Positions 9,113 to 18,235 of a DNA stretch of 64,000 nucleotides are shown here, piece by piece. Origin of the DNA: Bombella favorum. Its GTDB lineage: Bacteria > Pseudomonadota > Alphaproteobacteria > Acetobacterales > Acetobacteraceae. Position numbers and translations under genes: made by a program. The first letter of the stretch is position 1; each line of letters begins with the position of its first letter. The notes under the pieces are model-generated. The model ran no database searches. It saw nothing but the letters and a program-made list of their open reading frames with translations, and had not been told where the DNA came from. The stretch lies in the NCBI RefSeq assembly GCF_014048475.1, contig NZ_NWUS01000001.1:124001-188000 (forward strand), read 5' to 3'.

Positions 9113-9559
9113 ATGACAGAAACAGACGACCTGAAGACCAGAGACGAAGCGGTTTCTCCCGCTGTGGACGAGACCATTCCCGATGGGCCGTCTGTTCCGA
9201 CAAAGGAGCAGGCTTACGAGGGAGAAGAAGAGCTTGTCCCTCCGCCTGTAGATGCCCCGCCGCAGCAGGATGAGGTCATCGCTGCTATTGAGACGGTTTT
9301 TGACCCGGAAATTCCGGTCAATGTCTACGAGTTGGGACTGATCTACGCTATCGACCTGCACGACGATGGGCGTGTGGATATCGAGATGTCCCTCACGGCT
9401 CCGAATTGCCCTAGTGCGCAGGAGTTACCCCAGATGGTGCGATATGCTGTGCTGTCTGTCCCAACCGTGCGGGAAGTGACCGTCAAGGTCGTGTGGGATC
9501 CACCGTGGGATATGAGCCGGATGAGTGATAATGCCCGTCTAGCTCTGAATATGTTCTGA
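9113..9559 (+). CDS. sufT: DUF59/MIP18-family Suf protein (SufT-like)
   Basis: The protein of 148 residues has an acidic, disordered N-terminus (about 1-50) and a MIP18/DUF59 domain with DPEIPVNVYELGLIY, LTAPNCPSA and the C-terminal VWDPPWDMSRMSDNAR. SufT proteins help in maturation of Fe-S proteins; the exact step is unresolved. An in-frame start upstream at 9071 lies inside sufS, but the ATG at 9113 has GAGG just ahead of it, so it is preferred. Position between sufS and sufA fits common alphaproteobacterial suf operons. Confidence 0.9.
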   Translation: MTETDDLKTRDEAVSPAVDETIPDGPSVPTKEQAYEGEEELVPPPVDAPPQQDEVIAAIETVFDPEIPVNVYELGLIYAIDLHDDGRVDIEMSLTAPNCPSAQELPQMVRYAVLSVPTVREVTVKVVWDPPWDMSRMSDNARLALNMF

Positions 9560-9599
9560 TCGAAGACGCTGGAAACTGAAAATCGGGAGGGTACACCCT

Positions 9600-9956
9600 A
9601 TGACAGACATTGCTCCAAAACGCAGTCTGCCACCTCTGATGACCATGACAGACCGTGCCGCTGCCCGCTTGAAAGCCCTGTATGAAGGGGCCGAGCAGGG
9701 CAAGTTCCTGCGTATCAGCGTTGGTAAGCGTGGTTGTTCTGGCATGTCTTATGAGATGAATTTCGTGCCGGAAATTCAGAAAGGTGATGAGCGGATCGAA
9801 GATCATGGCCTGACCCTACTGGTAGATAGCAAGGCAACACTTTTTCTGATCGGAACAGTGATGGATTATGAGGTGAAGGAGCTGGAATCTGGCTTTACTT
9901 TCACCAATCCCAACGAAAAAGGCCGTTGCGGCTGTGGGGAGAGCTTCCACGTCTGA
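9600..9956 (+). CDS. sufA: A-type Fe-S carrier protein (SufA/HesB family)
   Basis: This A-type carrier of 118 residues accepts clusters from SufBCD and passes them to target proteins. The three ligand cysteines are present: C46 in KRGCSGMSY and C110 and C112 in GRCGCGESF near the C-terminus. A strong GGAGGG lies before the ATG. It is the last gene of the operon and is followed within 30 bases by a rho-independent terminator. Confidence 0.95.
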   Translation: MTDIAPKRSLPPLMTMTDRAAARLKALYEGAEQGKFLRISVGKRGCSGMSYEMNFVPEIQKGDERIEDHGLTLLVDSKATLFLIGTVMDYEVKELESGFTFTNPNEKGRCGCGESFHV

Positions 9957-9982
9957 TTGTGGGATTGATCCGGAGATGATGA

Positions 9983-10015
9983 AGCGGAAGGGGGATTATC
10001 TCTTCCGCTTTTTTT
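9983..10015 (+). terminator. Rho-independent terminator of the suf operon
   Basis: AGCGGAAG (9983-9990) pairs with CTTCCGCT (10002-10009), followed by an uninterrupted T run to 10015. It overlaps the end of the convergent methyltransferase gene; the reverse strand lacks a T tract, so it should act only on the suf transcript. Confidence 0.88.
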
Positions 10016-11294
10016 CGGCCTTGCGGATACGCTTGAGGTCTCTGGAAAGAACCAGCACAGTTTCTACATCTGTAGACCAGAGGAATTGATCAATCACGGT
10101 CCATGCCAGAACGGCAAAACCGGCTTCTTTCATGGCGGGAAGTTCTTTCTCCAGAGCCGCAGGGTTACAGCTTACATAGATCATGTCCTGCACCTTGGAG
10201 CGCAGCAGTGAGGCGAGCTGTTTACCGCAACCAGCATAAGGTGGGTCCAAAACGACAACACGGGCCTGATTCAGTTCTGGTGGGAGAAGTGGCTGACGGT
10301 TGAGGTCTCGTTCAAAACCTTCGGCACGACTCCCATGCGTAGCGGTACGCAGGGCCTCAATAGCAGCTTTCTCGCCCTCATAGGCCAGCACGAATCCATG
10401 CTGTGCAAGTGGGAAGGTTAATGTCCCACAACCAGCATAAAGCTCGATGATGCGATCTTTCCGGTTCAGTGGAGGGAGACCGGCTAGAACGGCGTTTCGA
10501 ATAGCTTGCTCACCTTCTTGGGTGGCCTGTAGAAAACTGGCTGGCGGTGGAGAGACCTTCACACCACCAAAATGATGAAAGACCGGCCCAGACTGAGCCG
10601 CTGTTTCCATCACTTTACCGGGAGCTGGGCGCCATGTGATGCGTGGGATGTGGTGTTCCCGTGCAAAAGCGGCCAGTTTTTCCCTGTCAGAGCCGCTTAA
10701 AGGCGCTGATGTTTCCAGAGTTAGGTCAGGTCCGCTTTCCAGCAGATTGATGGCAAGGTTGCCACGGCTTGTCAGCGCACCGAGAGAGGATAGACATTGG
10801 CGGAGGGCCGGGAGGAGGGCTAGCAACTCCGGGTGGATAAGGGGACATTCGGTCATGTCCACCGGGTCACCACCCCGCTGATGCAACCCTAGAACCATCC
10901 CACCCGGGACACGCTGCAAAGCCACATCCAACCGCTGGCGGCTATGGGGTGGTGTCTGATACAGGGAGGGGTCTGGCAGATCAGTAAAGCCGCTCTTTAT
11001 GAGAGTGCGCTCGACTTGATCTTTCTTCCAGTCCAATAGGGTAGCTGGATCCATATGTTGGAGGGCACAGCCCCCGCAGCGATCAGCGAGAGAGCAGGGG
11101 GGTGTTACTCGTTCAGCAGCGGAACTTTCCCGCTCCAGAAGCTCTACCTGGCCATTATGAAAGCGCAGATGTAACCGCTCACCCGGCAATGTGCCGGGAA
11201 TGTACCAGACCTGCCCATTGTGGCGCACCATCCCATCCCCCGAGCGACCAAGCTGCTCGACAGTGGCATGAGCCTGCGTGGAACCTTCCATCAT
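9996..11294 (-). CDS. 23S rRNA uracil-C5 methyltransferase, RlmD/RumA family
   Basis: This 432-residue class I SAM enzyme belongs to the TrmA/RlmD family, which methylates C5 of uridines in rRNA or tRNA. It has an N-terminal TRAM-like RNA-binding domain (about 1-60), a [4Fe-4S] cysteine set (PPCSLADRCGGC plus a cysteine in MTECPL), the SAM-binding segment IIELYAGCGTLTFPLA, LDPPYAGCG, and the catalytic YVSCNP. The exact target nucleotide cannot be told from sequence. The start overlaps the end of the helicase gene by four bases, so the two form an operon. Its cluster would come from the neighbouring suf products. Confidence 0.9.
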   Translation of the reverse strand: MMEGSTQAHATVEQLGRSGDGMVRHNGQVWYIPGTLPGERLHLRFHNGQVELLERESSAAERVTPPCSLADRCGGCALQHMDPATLLDWKKDQVERTLIKSGFTDLPDPSLYQTPPHSRQRLDVALQRVPGGMVLGLHQRGGDPVDMTECPLIHPELLALLPALRQCLSSLGALTSRGNLAINLLESGPDLTLETSAPLSGSDREKLAAFAREHHIPRITWRPAPGKVMETAAQSGPVFHHFGGVKVSPPPASFLQATQEGEQAIRNAVLAGLPPLNRKDRIIELYAGCGTLTFPLAQHGFVLAYEGEKAAIEALRTATHGSRAEGFERDLNRQPLLPPELNQARVVVLDPPYAGCGKQLASLLRSKVQDMIYVSCNPAALEKELPAMKEAGFAVLAWTVIDQFLWSTDVETVLVLSRDLKRIRKAEKKRKR

Positions 11295-13618
11295 GATTCG
11301 GACGGATCACGAGGTTCCGGCAGGAAACTGACCTTCATGAAGGCTGGCACATTCTCGCCAAAGCCATCTTGAATACCGTTCTTTTCCGGTACAGGCGGCA
11401 GAAGCTCGGCCCGGCCAGAGCGCTGCTTATGGTCATGCTTACGGGCCTCGGGCAGAGGGTCACGTTCTGGCTGCTTCTTGCGGGCGGGACGTTTCTCTGC
11501 CTTAGCGTCAGCGGTTTTCTTATTCCCGTTATCCTGTGGCCGATCTTTGGTTTCCGTTTGGGCGGTAGTCGAAGGAGTGTCTTCCTCTCCCCGCCATTCA
11601 AGATGCCGGAACCCTTTGATCGTCAGCGGGTTAATTGTTTTGCCTGTTAGGGTCTCGACTGCCTCAAGCAGTTTCTGCTCATCCGGTGTGGCGAGACTGT
11701 AAGCTTTGCCTTCCTTACCGGCACGGCCTGTGCGACCGATGCGGTGGACATAATCTTCCGCATTAAAGGGAAGATCATAGTTGAAGACATGAGAAAGCCC
11801 GCCAATGTCGATGCCACGGGCCGCTACATCGGAGCAGACGAGAATCTGGATATCACCGGTGCGGAACCGTTCCAGCGTTTCAAAGCGCAGGTCCTGCGTC
11901 AGATCGCCATGCAGATGTCCGACTGAGAATTTCTGCCGTGTCAGATAGCGTTCCAGCATATCCACGTCACGCTTGCGATTACAGAAAATGATGGCGTTCC
12001 GTACGCCATCTTGCCGCAGGAGAGCGCAAAGAGCCTTGTTTTTGTCTTTCTTTTCTACAACCAGCAGACCTTCCGTGATGGTGCTGGTAACAGAAGACTG
12101 GCGGGCAACGGTGATTTCCTTTGGGCTGTTCAGGAAGTTATCACCCAGACGGCGAATTTCCGGTGCCATTGTAGCGGAGAAGAAAAGCGTTTGACGGCGT
12201 CTGGGCAACAGAGCCACGATGCGCTCAATATCGGGGATGAAGCCCATATCCAGCATACGGTCTGCTTCATCAATCACGAGCAGATCGGTCTGTGTCATCA
12301 ACAGTCCGCCCCGTTCGAACATATCAAGCAGGCGGCCCGGCGTAGCGATGAGGACATCAACACCACGGTTTAGCAATTCCCGCTGTTCATTCATCTTGCC
12401 ACCGCCGATTAGCAGGGCGTGGGTTAGACGGAGGTGAGCACCATACTGCTTGAAATTTTCCGCTACCTGAAGGGCAAGCTCACGGGTTGGTTCAAGAATA
12501 AGTGACCGGGGCATCCGGGCACGAGCACGAGACTTCGAAAGCTTTTCGAGCATAGGCAGAGTGAAGGAGGCTGTTTTACCAGTTCCCGTCTGCGCTACGC
12601 CCAGCACGTCATGCCCTGCCAGAATTTCTGGAACAGCCTGTGCCTGAATGGGCGTAGGGTGCGTGTAGCCCATTTCTGTAACAGCTTTGAGGATTGGCTC
12701 TGACAGACCAAGATCACTGAAACGGATACGTTCTTCCGTCTCACTGCTCTCGGGCTCGTCAGTGGCTGTTTCCTGCACGGGGCTTTCTACCGTTTCCGGT
12801 TCGGCCTTCTTTACGGTTTTACGGCGACGCCGTACTGGCTTAGCTGGAGCGGTTTTCTCTTCCTCAGCCTCAGCGGATGAGGGGGGCACTACTGTAGCTT
12901 CGGCCGGCTCTTCCGTTGTTTTTTTGCGGCGAGTCGCCGCACGACGTCGAGCAGGCTTTGGTGCCTCCACTGGGGATTCGAGGCTTTCTGCTTCATCGGC
13001 CTTGGGTGCAGCCTCTTCCGTCGCAACTTTTTTACGGCGTGTCCGTGTTGTCGCTGGTTTTGCCTTTGTTGCACTGTCCTCTGTGGCTTCCGTTTTGGCT
13101 GTCTGGGCCGTACGGGTGGACGTTGTGCGCTTGCGTTTGGGGGCGGTCTTTTTAGGCTCGGCAGCCGGCGTGGTGTCGTCCTTTACCGTCTCTTTTTCGG
13201 GTTCCGTGACGGTCTTTTTACGGCGTGTTCGTTTGACTGGTTTTTCTGCCGGGGTAGAGGCGTCCGTCTCCTCACGGGAGGTCGTTTCTTCTGGTGTAGA
13301 TTTTACGGTACGACGCCGTGTCGTGCGTTTGGGCTTTTCAGCAGTATCTGCGGCTTCGACATTGTCTGTCGTTTCGTCCGTTTTTACCTCTGCTGGAGTC
13401 GTAGTTTTTTTTCTGGTGCTAGCCGCAGTACTGCGGCGGCGTGTTGTTGTCTTGTGGGTGGCAGTGGCGGCGTCATCTTGCACAGTATCGTCCGCTGGCT
13501 GCTCCGTCCCGGTTTTTGTCCCGGTGCGGGGTGTCTTCGTGCGGGTGGAGGACGTTTTCCGCACGCGGCTGGTGCTGCTGCGGGTCTTGGACGGACCAGA
13601 GGATGGTTTACTGCTCAA
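11291..13618 (-). CDS. DEAD-box RNA helicase with long basic N-terminal tail
   Basis: This 775-residue protein has three parts. Residues 1 to about 300 are low-complexity sequence built from repeated KKT/RRR, PAE and TE blocks. A RhlE-type helicase core follows (FSDLGLSEPILKAV, AQTGTGKTAS, IDEADRMLD, FSATMAPEI, HRIGRTGRAG). The last 100 or so residues are again charged and disordered. It unwinds structured RNA, probably in ribosome assembly or RNA decay. The start is a TTG with GAGAG upstream and no nearby ATG; the first internal Met comes only at the core. The gene has a structured leader and is co-transcribed with the methyltransferase. Confidence 0.9.
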   Translation of the reverse strand: MSSKPSSGPSKTRSSTSRVRKTSSTRTKTPRTGTKTGTEQPADDTVQDDAATATHKTTTRRRSTAASTRKKTTTPAEVKTDETTDNVEAADTAEKPKRTTRRRTVKSTPEETTSREETDASTPAEKPVKRTRRKKTVTEPEKETVKDDTTPAAEPKKTAPKRKRTTSTRTAQTAKTEATEDSATKAKPATTRTRRKKVATEEAAPKADEAESLESPVEAPKPARRRAATRRKKTTEEPAEATVVPPSSAEAEEEKTAPAKPVRRRRKTVKKAEPETVESPVQETATDEPESSETEERIRFSDLGLSEPILKAVTEMGYTHPTPIQAQAVPEILAGHDVLGVAQTGTGKTASFTLPMLEKLSKSRARARMPRSLILEPTRELALQVAENFKQYGAHLRLTHALLIGGGKMNEQRELLNRGVDVLIATPGRLLDMFERGGLLMTQTDLLVIDEADRMLDMGFIPDIERIVALLPRRRQTLFFSATMAPEIRRLGDNFLNSPKEITVARQSSVTSTITEGLLVVEKKDKNKALCALLRQDGVRNAIIFCNRKRDVDMLERYLTRQKFSVGHLHGDLTQDLRFETLERFRTGDIQILVCSDVAARGIDIGGLSHVFNYDLPFNAEDYVHRIGRTGRAGKEGKAYSLATPDEQKLLEAVETLTGKTINPLTIKGFRHLEWRGEEDTPSTTAQTETKDRPQDNGNKKTADAKAEKRPARKKQPERDPLPEARKHDHKQRSGRAELLPPVPEKNGIQDGFGENVPAFMKVSFLPEPRDPSES

Positions 13619-13754
13619 ATGACTCTCGGAATATCTCGGTTACAGATCAGGCTGCCCGGTACCCTGTTGGGCAGACGGAAGCTGAACGGGGAGGAGGGGC
13701 TCCAACCTCCCCGGTTCGTTAATATCCGTTATCGTTAAATGCCATTTTTGGCAA
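13619..13754 (-). promoter_or_regulatory. Structured 5' leader of the helicase gene
   Basis: Three inverted repeats lie ahead of the TTG start: CTGCCC/GGGCAG (13652-13674), CGGGGAGG/CCTCCCCG (13687-13713) and TGCCA-4 bases-TGGCA (13740-13753). The first two would fold in the mRNA leader; the last lies where a promoter or operator would be expected. No convincing -10 was found. Autoregulation of a helicase through its own leader is conceivable but inferred. Confidence 0.4.
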
Positions 13755-13795
13755 GGTATATAGGCTGTCAGTTCATGGTGTAAGGAGGCGGGAAA

Positions 13796-14239
13796 TCAGG
13801 CTCCGCCACCAAGTGCCCCAGCGATGATGGCAATGATGCCAACCAGAGCCATGAGTGCTGCCCGCCGGTGTAGGGAGGTGAAGAGCTGTGGCTGCGGACG
13901 GATGGCACGGCGTGCAGCCCGCAGCGGGCCGAACAGCATGCTCAGGAAAATAACGATCATGACCACTCCACAAAGCGCCATGAGGTGGAACGGCCACGGC
14001 AGATAGGCTCCTGCGTGGATGATGAGGGCGATTCCGCTCAGAACAGCCACAGGCACCACGTGGCACAGTGCCCTGAGGAAGCGGCCATAGGTCTGGAGCA
14101 TAACCGTGCTGGCCTGTTGTGCTTCCAGCAGGCGGACAGTGCGGCGTGACTGGAGGCAGAAAATCGTCCCACCAACCCAGTAGGTGATGCAGAGGAGATG
14201 AAGGGCAAGGATGAGCCCCCAGAGAATGGAACTGGTCAT
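13796..14239 (-). CDS. Small four-helix membrane protein, possibly CopD-like
   Basis: The protein of 147 residues has about four hydrophobic segments (near LWGLILALHLLCITYWVGG, VVPVAVLSGIALII, LMALCGVVMIVIFLSML and ALMALVGIIAIIAGALG). The first segment, with a histidine and a tryptophan, resembles CopD/HemJ-type small membrane proteins, but the match is not strong enough for a function. An upstream in-frame GTG at 14275 would add 12 residues; neither start has a clear ribosome-binding site. It is divergent from the NAD(P)HX repair gene. Confidence 0.6.
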   Translation of the reverse strand: MTSSILWGLILALHLLCITYWVGGTIFCLQSRRTVRLLEAQQASTVMLQTYGRFLRALCHVVPVAVLSGIALIIHAGAYLPWPFHLMALCGVVMIVIFLSMLFGPLRAARRAIRPQPQLFTSLHRRAALMALVGIIAIIAGALGGGA

Positions 14240-14299
14240 AGTCAATCCATGAAGTGTAACTGAATGATCGGTCACATCTTATAGAGGGAAGATTTCGTT

Positions 14300-15772
14300 A
14301 TGTCCTGCTTTCCATCTCAGAGAGCATTATCACAGGTTCTTCTGACCCCCGAAGATACGAAGCGGATGGACTGTGTCATGGCCCCGATTCTGCCGCAGGT
14401 CATGGAGAGAGCGGGCATGATGGCAGCACGGGTTGTTTGCCAGCATATCCGGCCTTGCCGGGTTCTGGTGGCTTGTGGTCCGGGCAACAATGGAGGAGAT
14501 GGCTATGTGCTGGCGCGTTATCTGGCAGAGCGTGGCTGGCCTGTCTCTGTGGCTGTGTTGTACCCGCCAGGAGATGGCACTCTTGCTGAGACGATGGCGC
14601 AGCGTTGGCAGGGGCCGGTGGTGGCTTTCACAGCGGAAGAGGCCGGACGTGTTGATCTGGTTATTGATGCCGTTTTTGGAGCCGGGATGAACCGCCCCTT
14701 ACCGAAAGTGGTCGAGCAGTTTTTTGCAGCAGCACGACAGATCGTCGCTATTGATGTTCCATCGGGTCTAGATGGCGCTACGGGGGCTTGCAAGGGGCGG
14801 GTTGCTCCCTGTTTGATGACGGTTGCTCTGATACGTAAACGGCCGGGCCATCTGTTAGAGCCAGGCCGGTCCCTTTGTGGTGATGTGGTTTGTGTTGATC
14901 TGGCCATTCCTCCCGCTGTGATGGAGGGGCTGGCAGATTCGGCGCTGTGGGAAAATGGTCCGGCCTTGTGGACTCTGCCGGTGCAGCAGGTAGAGGACCA
15001 CAAATATAGACGAGGTGTTGTAAGCCTTTGTGGTGGTACGGCGATGCATGGTGCGGCCCTGTTTGCGTTTGAGGCAGCCCGCCATGTTGGTGCTGGGCTG
15101 GTGCGGCTAACGGTGCCTGATGAATCTGCCCTGTTGTATCGACTCGCATCACCAGCGGCCATTGTTGATACGCTCCCTCTAGAAGAGGCACTGAAAGACG
15201 AGCGACGGCATGTCTGGGTCTGTGGTCCGGGGTTGGGAAGAGAGGAGGTAGAACGGACATTACCACTCCTCCAGCGAGCTAATCGGAAGATCGTGGCAGA
15301 TGCAGGGGCGCTGACATGGGCTGCTGGACATCCCGAGTTGTTGCAGGGTGTGTCTGTCATAACGCCACATATGGGTGAGTTTTCCCGTCTTTTTGGACCA
15401 TGTGAAGAAAATCGTTTGGAAGCAGTCCAGCGGGCATCCAACCAGCTTGGGGCCGTGGTCGTGCTTAAGGGAGCCGATACGCTTATCGCTGCACCAGATG
15501 GCCGTGTGGCGGTCAACGTGCATGCTACACCCGCTCTTGCTGTTGCGGGGGCTGGGGATGTTCTGAGTGGACTTGTCGGTGCTTTTCTGGCGGCGGGATT
15601 GCCAGCATGGGAGGCTGCTGCCGCCGCAGTGTGGATTCACGGCGAGGCAGGGCGGCGTGCCGCTGTAAAGAAAGGGGGCTGGATCGTGCCAGAAGATCTT
15701 TTCGGAGAGCTGGGAGTGGCCCGTTCTGCGGCATCTTATGCGGAAGAAGAGAAATTATATTGGCAGAAATAA
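14300..15772 (+). CDS. nnr: Bifunctional NAD(P)H-hydrate epimerase / ADP-dependent dehydratase
   Basis: This fused metabolite-repair enzyme of 490 residues restores NAD(P)H from its hydrated forms. The N-terminal YjeF epimerase half (about 1-215) shows GPGNNGGDGYVLARYL and the SGLDGATG motif. The C-terminal ribokinase-like dehydratase half shows GPGLGR, ITPHMGEFSRL and the AVAGAGDVLSGLVGAFLA site. The full-length fusion matches E. coli Nnr. It is monocistronic, starting just after an AGAGGGAAG motif. A tRNA gene follows. Confidence 0.95.
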   Translation: MSCFPSQRALSQVLLTPEDTKRMDCVMAPILPQVMERAGMMAARVVCQHIRPCRVLVACGPGNNGGDGYVLARYLAERGWPVSVAVLYPPGDGTLAETMAQRWQGPVVAFTAEEAGRVDLVIDAVFGAGMNRPLPKVVEQFFAAARQIVAIDVPSGLDGATGACKGRVAPCLMTVALIRKRPGHLLEPGRSLCGDVVCVDLAIPPAVMEGLADSALWENGPALWTLPVQQVEDHKYRRGVVSLCGGTAMHGAALFAFEAARHVGAGLVRLTVPDESALLYRLASPAAIVDTLPLEEALKDERRHVWVCGPGLGREEVERTLPLLQRANRKIVADAGALTWAAGHPELLQGVSVITPHMGEFSRLFGPCEENRLEAVQRASNQLGAVVVLKGADTLIAAPDGRVAVNVHATPALAVAGAGDVLSGLVGAFLAAGLPAWEAAAAAVWIHGEAGRRAAVKKGGWIVPEDLFGELGVARSAASYAEEEKLYWQK

Positions 15773-15793
15773 CATATTTGCAAAGACAAGCCC

Positions 15794-15822
15794 TTGCCGA
15801 TGCCGATTTCATGCGCTAAATC
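15794..15822 (+). promoter_or_regulatory. Candidate promoter of tRNA-Leu(UAG)
   Basis: TTGCCG (15794-15799) and TAAATC (15817-15822) are 17 bases apart. The leader of about 65 bases holds a small hairpin, CAGACC/GGTCTG, before the tRNA. Consensus match only. Confidence 0.42.
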
Positions 15823-15894
15823 CGCAGACCAGTGAAGGGTCTGTGCCTACTTAGCTGAAGGGACAGATACTGGAGAGCAGGCCGTATGGATTAT

Positions 15895-15979
<85 letters not shown>

Positions 15980-16046
15980 AGGCAGTCTCCTCCTGAATAG
16001 AACGATGTTGATGATCCCCTTATCATAGAGAAGGAAGAGCGGTTTC

Positions 16047-17375
16047 ATGCAGGTTACGCCCACACTCACAGAGGGCCTGAAGCGGTCCTTTACCGTAGTT
16101 ATCCCCGCTGCTGACCTGCAGGGCCGCTGTGATGCCCGTCTAGCTGAGGTGGGTCGTGATGTGAAGCTGCCGGGATTCCGCCCGGGTAAGGTGCCGGCTT
16201 CTGTCGTTAAGCAGCGCTTCGGTGAATCTGTGCAGGCGGAAGTAACCGAGAAGCTTGTGCAGGAGAGTGTGAAGTCCCTGCTCGAAGAGCGTGACATCCG
16301 GCCGGCTATGCAGCCGAAAGTTGATCTGGTCTCCGCTGGTACGGACGGCAAGGATCTCGAGTTCACGCTGGAAATGGAAGTCCTGCCGGAAATTCCGACA
16401 CCGGATATGTCTGGTACGAAGCTGACTCGCTACACCGCCAAGGTGGCTGATGAGGTCATCGATAAGGCCCTTAACGAGGTTGCTGAGCGTAACCGCAAGT
16501 TTGAAACGATTGAAGAAGATCGTCCGGCTGGCAAGGGCGATGTCTTGAACGTGAACTTCGTTGGCAAAAAAGACGGTACGCCGTTTGATGGCGGCACGGC
16601 AGATGATGTCAATGTTGAGATCGGTGGTGCTGGTTTCATCCCCGGGTTTGCCGAGCAGATGGAAGGCATGAAGCCGGGTGAAGAGCGCACGATCACAGTG
16701 ACCTTCCCGGAGAACTATCAGGCCAAGGAACTGGCTGGCCAGGAAGTAACCTTCGACATCAAGGTCAATGCGCTTAAGAAGCCCGTTAACCCGGCTATTG
16801 ATGACGAATTCGCCAAGTCCCTGGGGCTGGAGAGCGTCGAGCAGATGCGTAAGCTGATCACCGAGCAGGCAGAATCAGAATACAGCCAGCTTTCCCGTAT
16901 GCGAATCAAGCGGGACCTGCTGGATGTTCTGGCCGAGAAGGTTGATTTCGAGGCTCCGCAGGGCATGGTTGATGCTGAGTTCGGCCAGATTTGGAGCCGC
17001 ATCGAGGCAGAGCGCAAGAATGGCGGCCTTGATGAGAAAGATGCTGCTAAGGATGAAGAAACTCTGCGTGCCGATTATCGCAAGATTGCCGAGCGCCGGG
17101 TGAAGCTGGGTCTGCTGCTGGCCGAGATTGGCCGCAAGCAGGACATCCAGATTTCTCAGGAAGAGCTGCTTTCCGCCATGCAGCAGGAAGCACGCCGTTA
17201 TCCTGGGCAGGAGCAGGCCGTATTCGAGTTCTTCACAAAGAACCCGCAGGCTATTGATAGCCTGCGTGGCCCGATCCTTGAGAACAAGGTTGTCGATTAT
17301 CTGATCGAGCTAGCTGAAGTGACAGATAAGGAAGTAACAGCCGAGGAACTGGCAGATATGCCAGATGCCGACTGA
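16047..17375 (+). CDS. tig: Trigger factor, ribosome-bound chaperone
   Basis: Trigger factor of 442 residues binds the ribosome exit tunnel and shields nascent chains. The N-terminal ribosome-binding domain has the signature GFRPGKVP, followed by the FKBP-like peptidyl-prolyl isomerase domain (GDVLNVNFVGKKDGTPF, FIPGFAEQMEGMKPGE) and the helical C-terminal arms. Length is normal. A possible -10 TATCAT at 16021-16026 has a poor -35. A good GAAGGAAGAG site precedes the ATG. Placement just ahead of clpP-clpX-lon is common to many bacteria and links folding with degradation. Confidence 0.97.
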   Translation: MQVTPTLTEGLKRSFTVVIPAADLQGRCDARLAEVGRDVKLPGFRPGKVPASVVKQRFGESVQAEVTEKLVQESVKSLLEERDIRPAMQPKVDLVSAGTDGKDLEFTLEMEVLPEIPTPDMSGTKLTRYTAKVADEVIDKALNEVAERNRKFETIEEDRPAGKGDVLNVNFVGKKDGTPFDGGTADDVNVEIGGAGFIPGFAEQMEGMKPGEERTITVTFPENYQAKELAGQEVTFDIKVNALKKPVNPAIDDEFAKSLGLESVEQMRKLITEQAESEYSQLSRMRIKRDLLDVLAEKVDFEAPQGMVDAEFGQIWSRIEAERKNGGLDEKDAAKDEETLRADYRKIAERRVKLGLLLAEIGRKQDIQISQEELLSAMQQEARRYPGQEQAVFEFFTKNPQAIDSLRGPILENKVVDYLIELAEVTDKEVTAEELADMPDAD

Positions 17376-17397
17376 TTGCCAAACCTGAAGGAAGAAG

Positions 17398-17425
17398 GGG
17401 GCAGCAGCCGCTGCCCCTTTTTTTT
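17398..17425 (+). terminator. Rho-independent terminator after trigger factor
   Basis: GGGGCAGC (17398-17405) pairs with GCTGCCCC (17410-17417) around a four-base loop, followed by eight T residues. It separates tig from clpP, so clpP needs its own promoter in the roughly 100 bases that follow; I could not pick out a convincing one there. Confidence 0.93.
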
Positions 17426-17525
17426 GCTCTTGGCAGGAAAATTCCTCTGACATAAGTCCACTCCACACAGAGACAGGGGCTGGGGGTGTGTGCTAGGCTA
17501 GGGGGAGTTGTAAAGGAAAATACCT

Positions 17526-18167
17526 ATGGGCATTGAAGATCGTAATCCTCTGGACGTGTTCAATAATACTCTTGTTCCAATGGTGGTGGAGCAGACCTCA
17601 AGGGGTGAGCGCTCTTTCGATATCTATTCCCGGCTTCTGCAGGAGCGTATCATTTTCCTGACAGGCCCGGTTTATGATCAGGTCTCTTCGTTGATTTGTG
17701 CGCAGCTGCTCTACCTTGAGAGTGTTAGCCCGACCAAGGAAATTTCTTTTTACATCAACAGCCCGGGTGGCGTTGTGTCAGCTGGTTTGGCTATGTACGA
17801 CACCATGCAGTATATCCGCTCGCCGGTTAGTACGGTTTGTATTGGTCAGGCAGCTTCCATGGGGTCACTGCTGTTGGCTGCCGGTGAGGCCGGACGGCGT
17901 TTTTGTTTGCCAAATGCCCGTGTAATGGTTCATCAGCCTTCTGGTGGGGCGCAGGGGCAGGCTTCGGATATTGAGATTCAGGCCCGTGAAATCCTTCAGA
18001 TCCGCCGCCGCCTGAACGAGATCTACCGTGAGCATACAGGGCGTGCTCTGGAAGAAATTGAAGAAGCGCTGGAGCGCGACCGTTATCTCTCCGCTACGGA
18101 AGCCAAGGAATTCGGGCTGGTCGATGAGGTTGTGACACGACACCCGGCGGAGAAGAAGAGGGCCTGA
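17526..18167 (+). CDS. clpP: ATP-dependent Clp protease proteolytic subunit
   Basis: ClpP of 213 residues forms the barrel-shaped serine protease that works with ClpX or ClpA. The catalytic triad is S111 ([14 protein letters not shown]), H136 (VMVHQPSGG) and D185 (ERDRYLSA). The processing loop and the EREGRQ-type axial region look ordinary. ClpX follows after 68 bases. Confidence 0.97.
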   Translation: MGIEDRNPLDVFNNTLVPMVVEQTSRGERSFDIYSRLLQERIIFLTGPVYDQVSSLICAQLLYLESVSPTKEISFYINSPGGVVSAGLAMYDTMQYIRSPVSTVCIGQAASMGSLLLAAGEAGRRFCLPNARVMVHQPSGGAQGQASDIEIQAREILQIRRRLNEIYREHTGRALEEIEEALERDRYLSATEAKEFGLVDEVVTRHPAEKKRA

Positions 18168-18203
18168 TCTGATTATTCACAGGGTATTCAGGGGTCTGAA
18201 CAT

Positions 18204-18222
18204 ACCCGTTTCCCATACGGGT
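18204..18222 (+). other. Hairpin between clpP and clpX
   Basis: ACCCGT (18204-18209) pairs with ACGGGT (18217-18222) around a seven-base loop, then TTTG and the clpX ribosome-binding site. It may be a weak terminator or processing site that sets the clpP:clpX ratio. Confidence 0.4.
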
Positions 18223-18235
18223 TTGAGGAGCTGTA

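Noticed and set aside
12687-13622. Plus-strand frame of 311 codons, rich in Ser, Val and Arg, opposite the helicase tail
   Set aside because: It is the mirror of the Lys/Arg/Thr repeats of the helicase. The helicase frame continues into a conserved core, whereas this frame has no domain.
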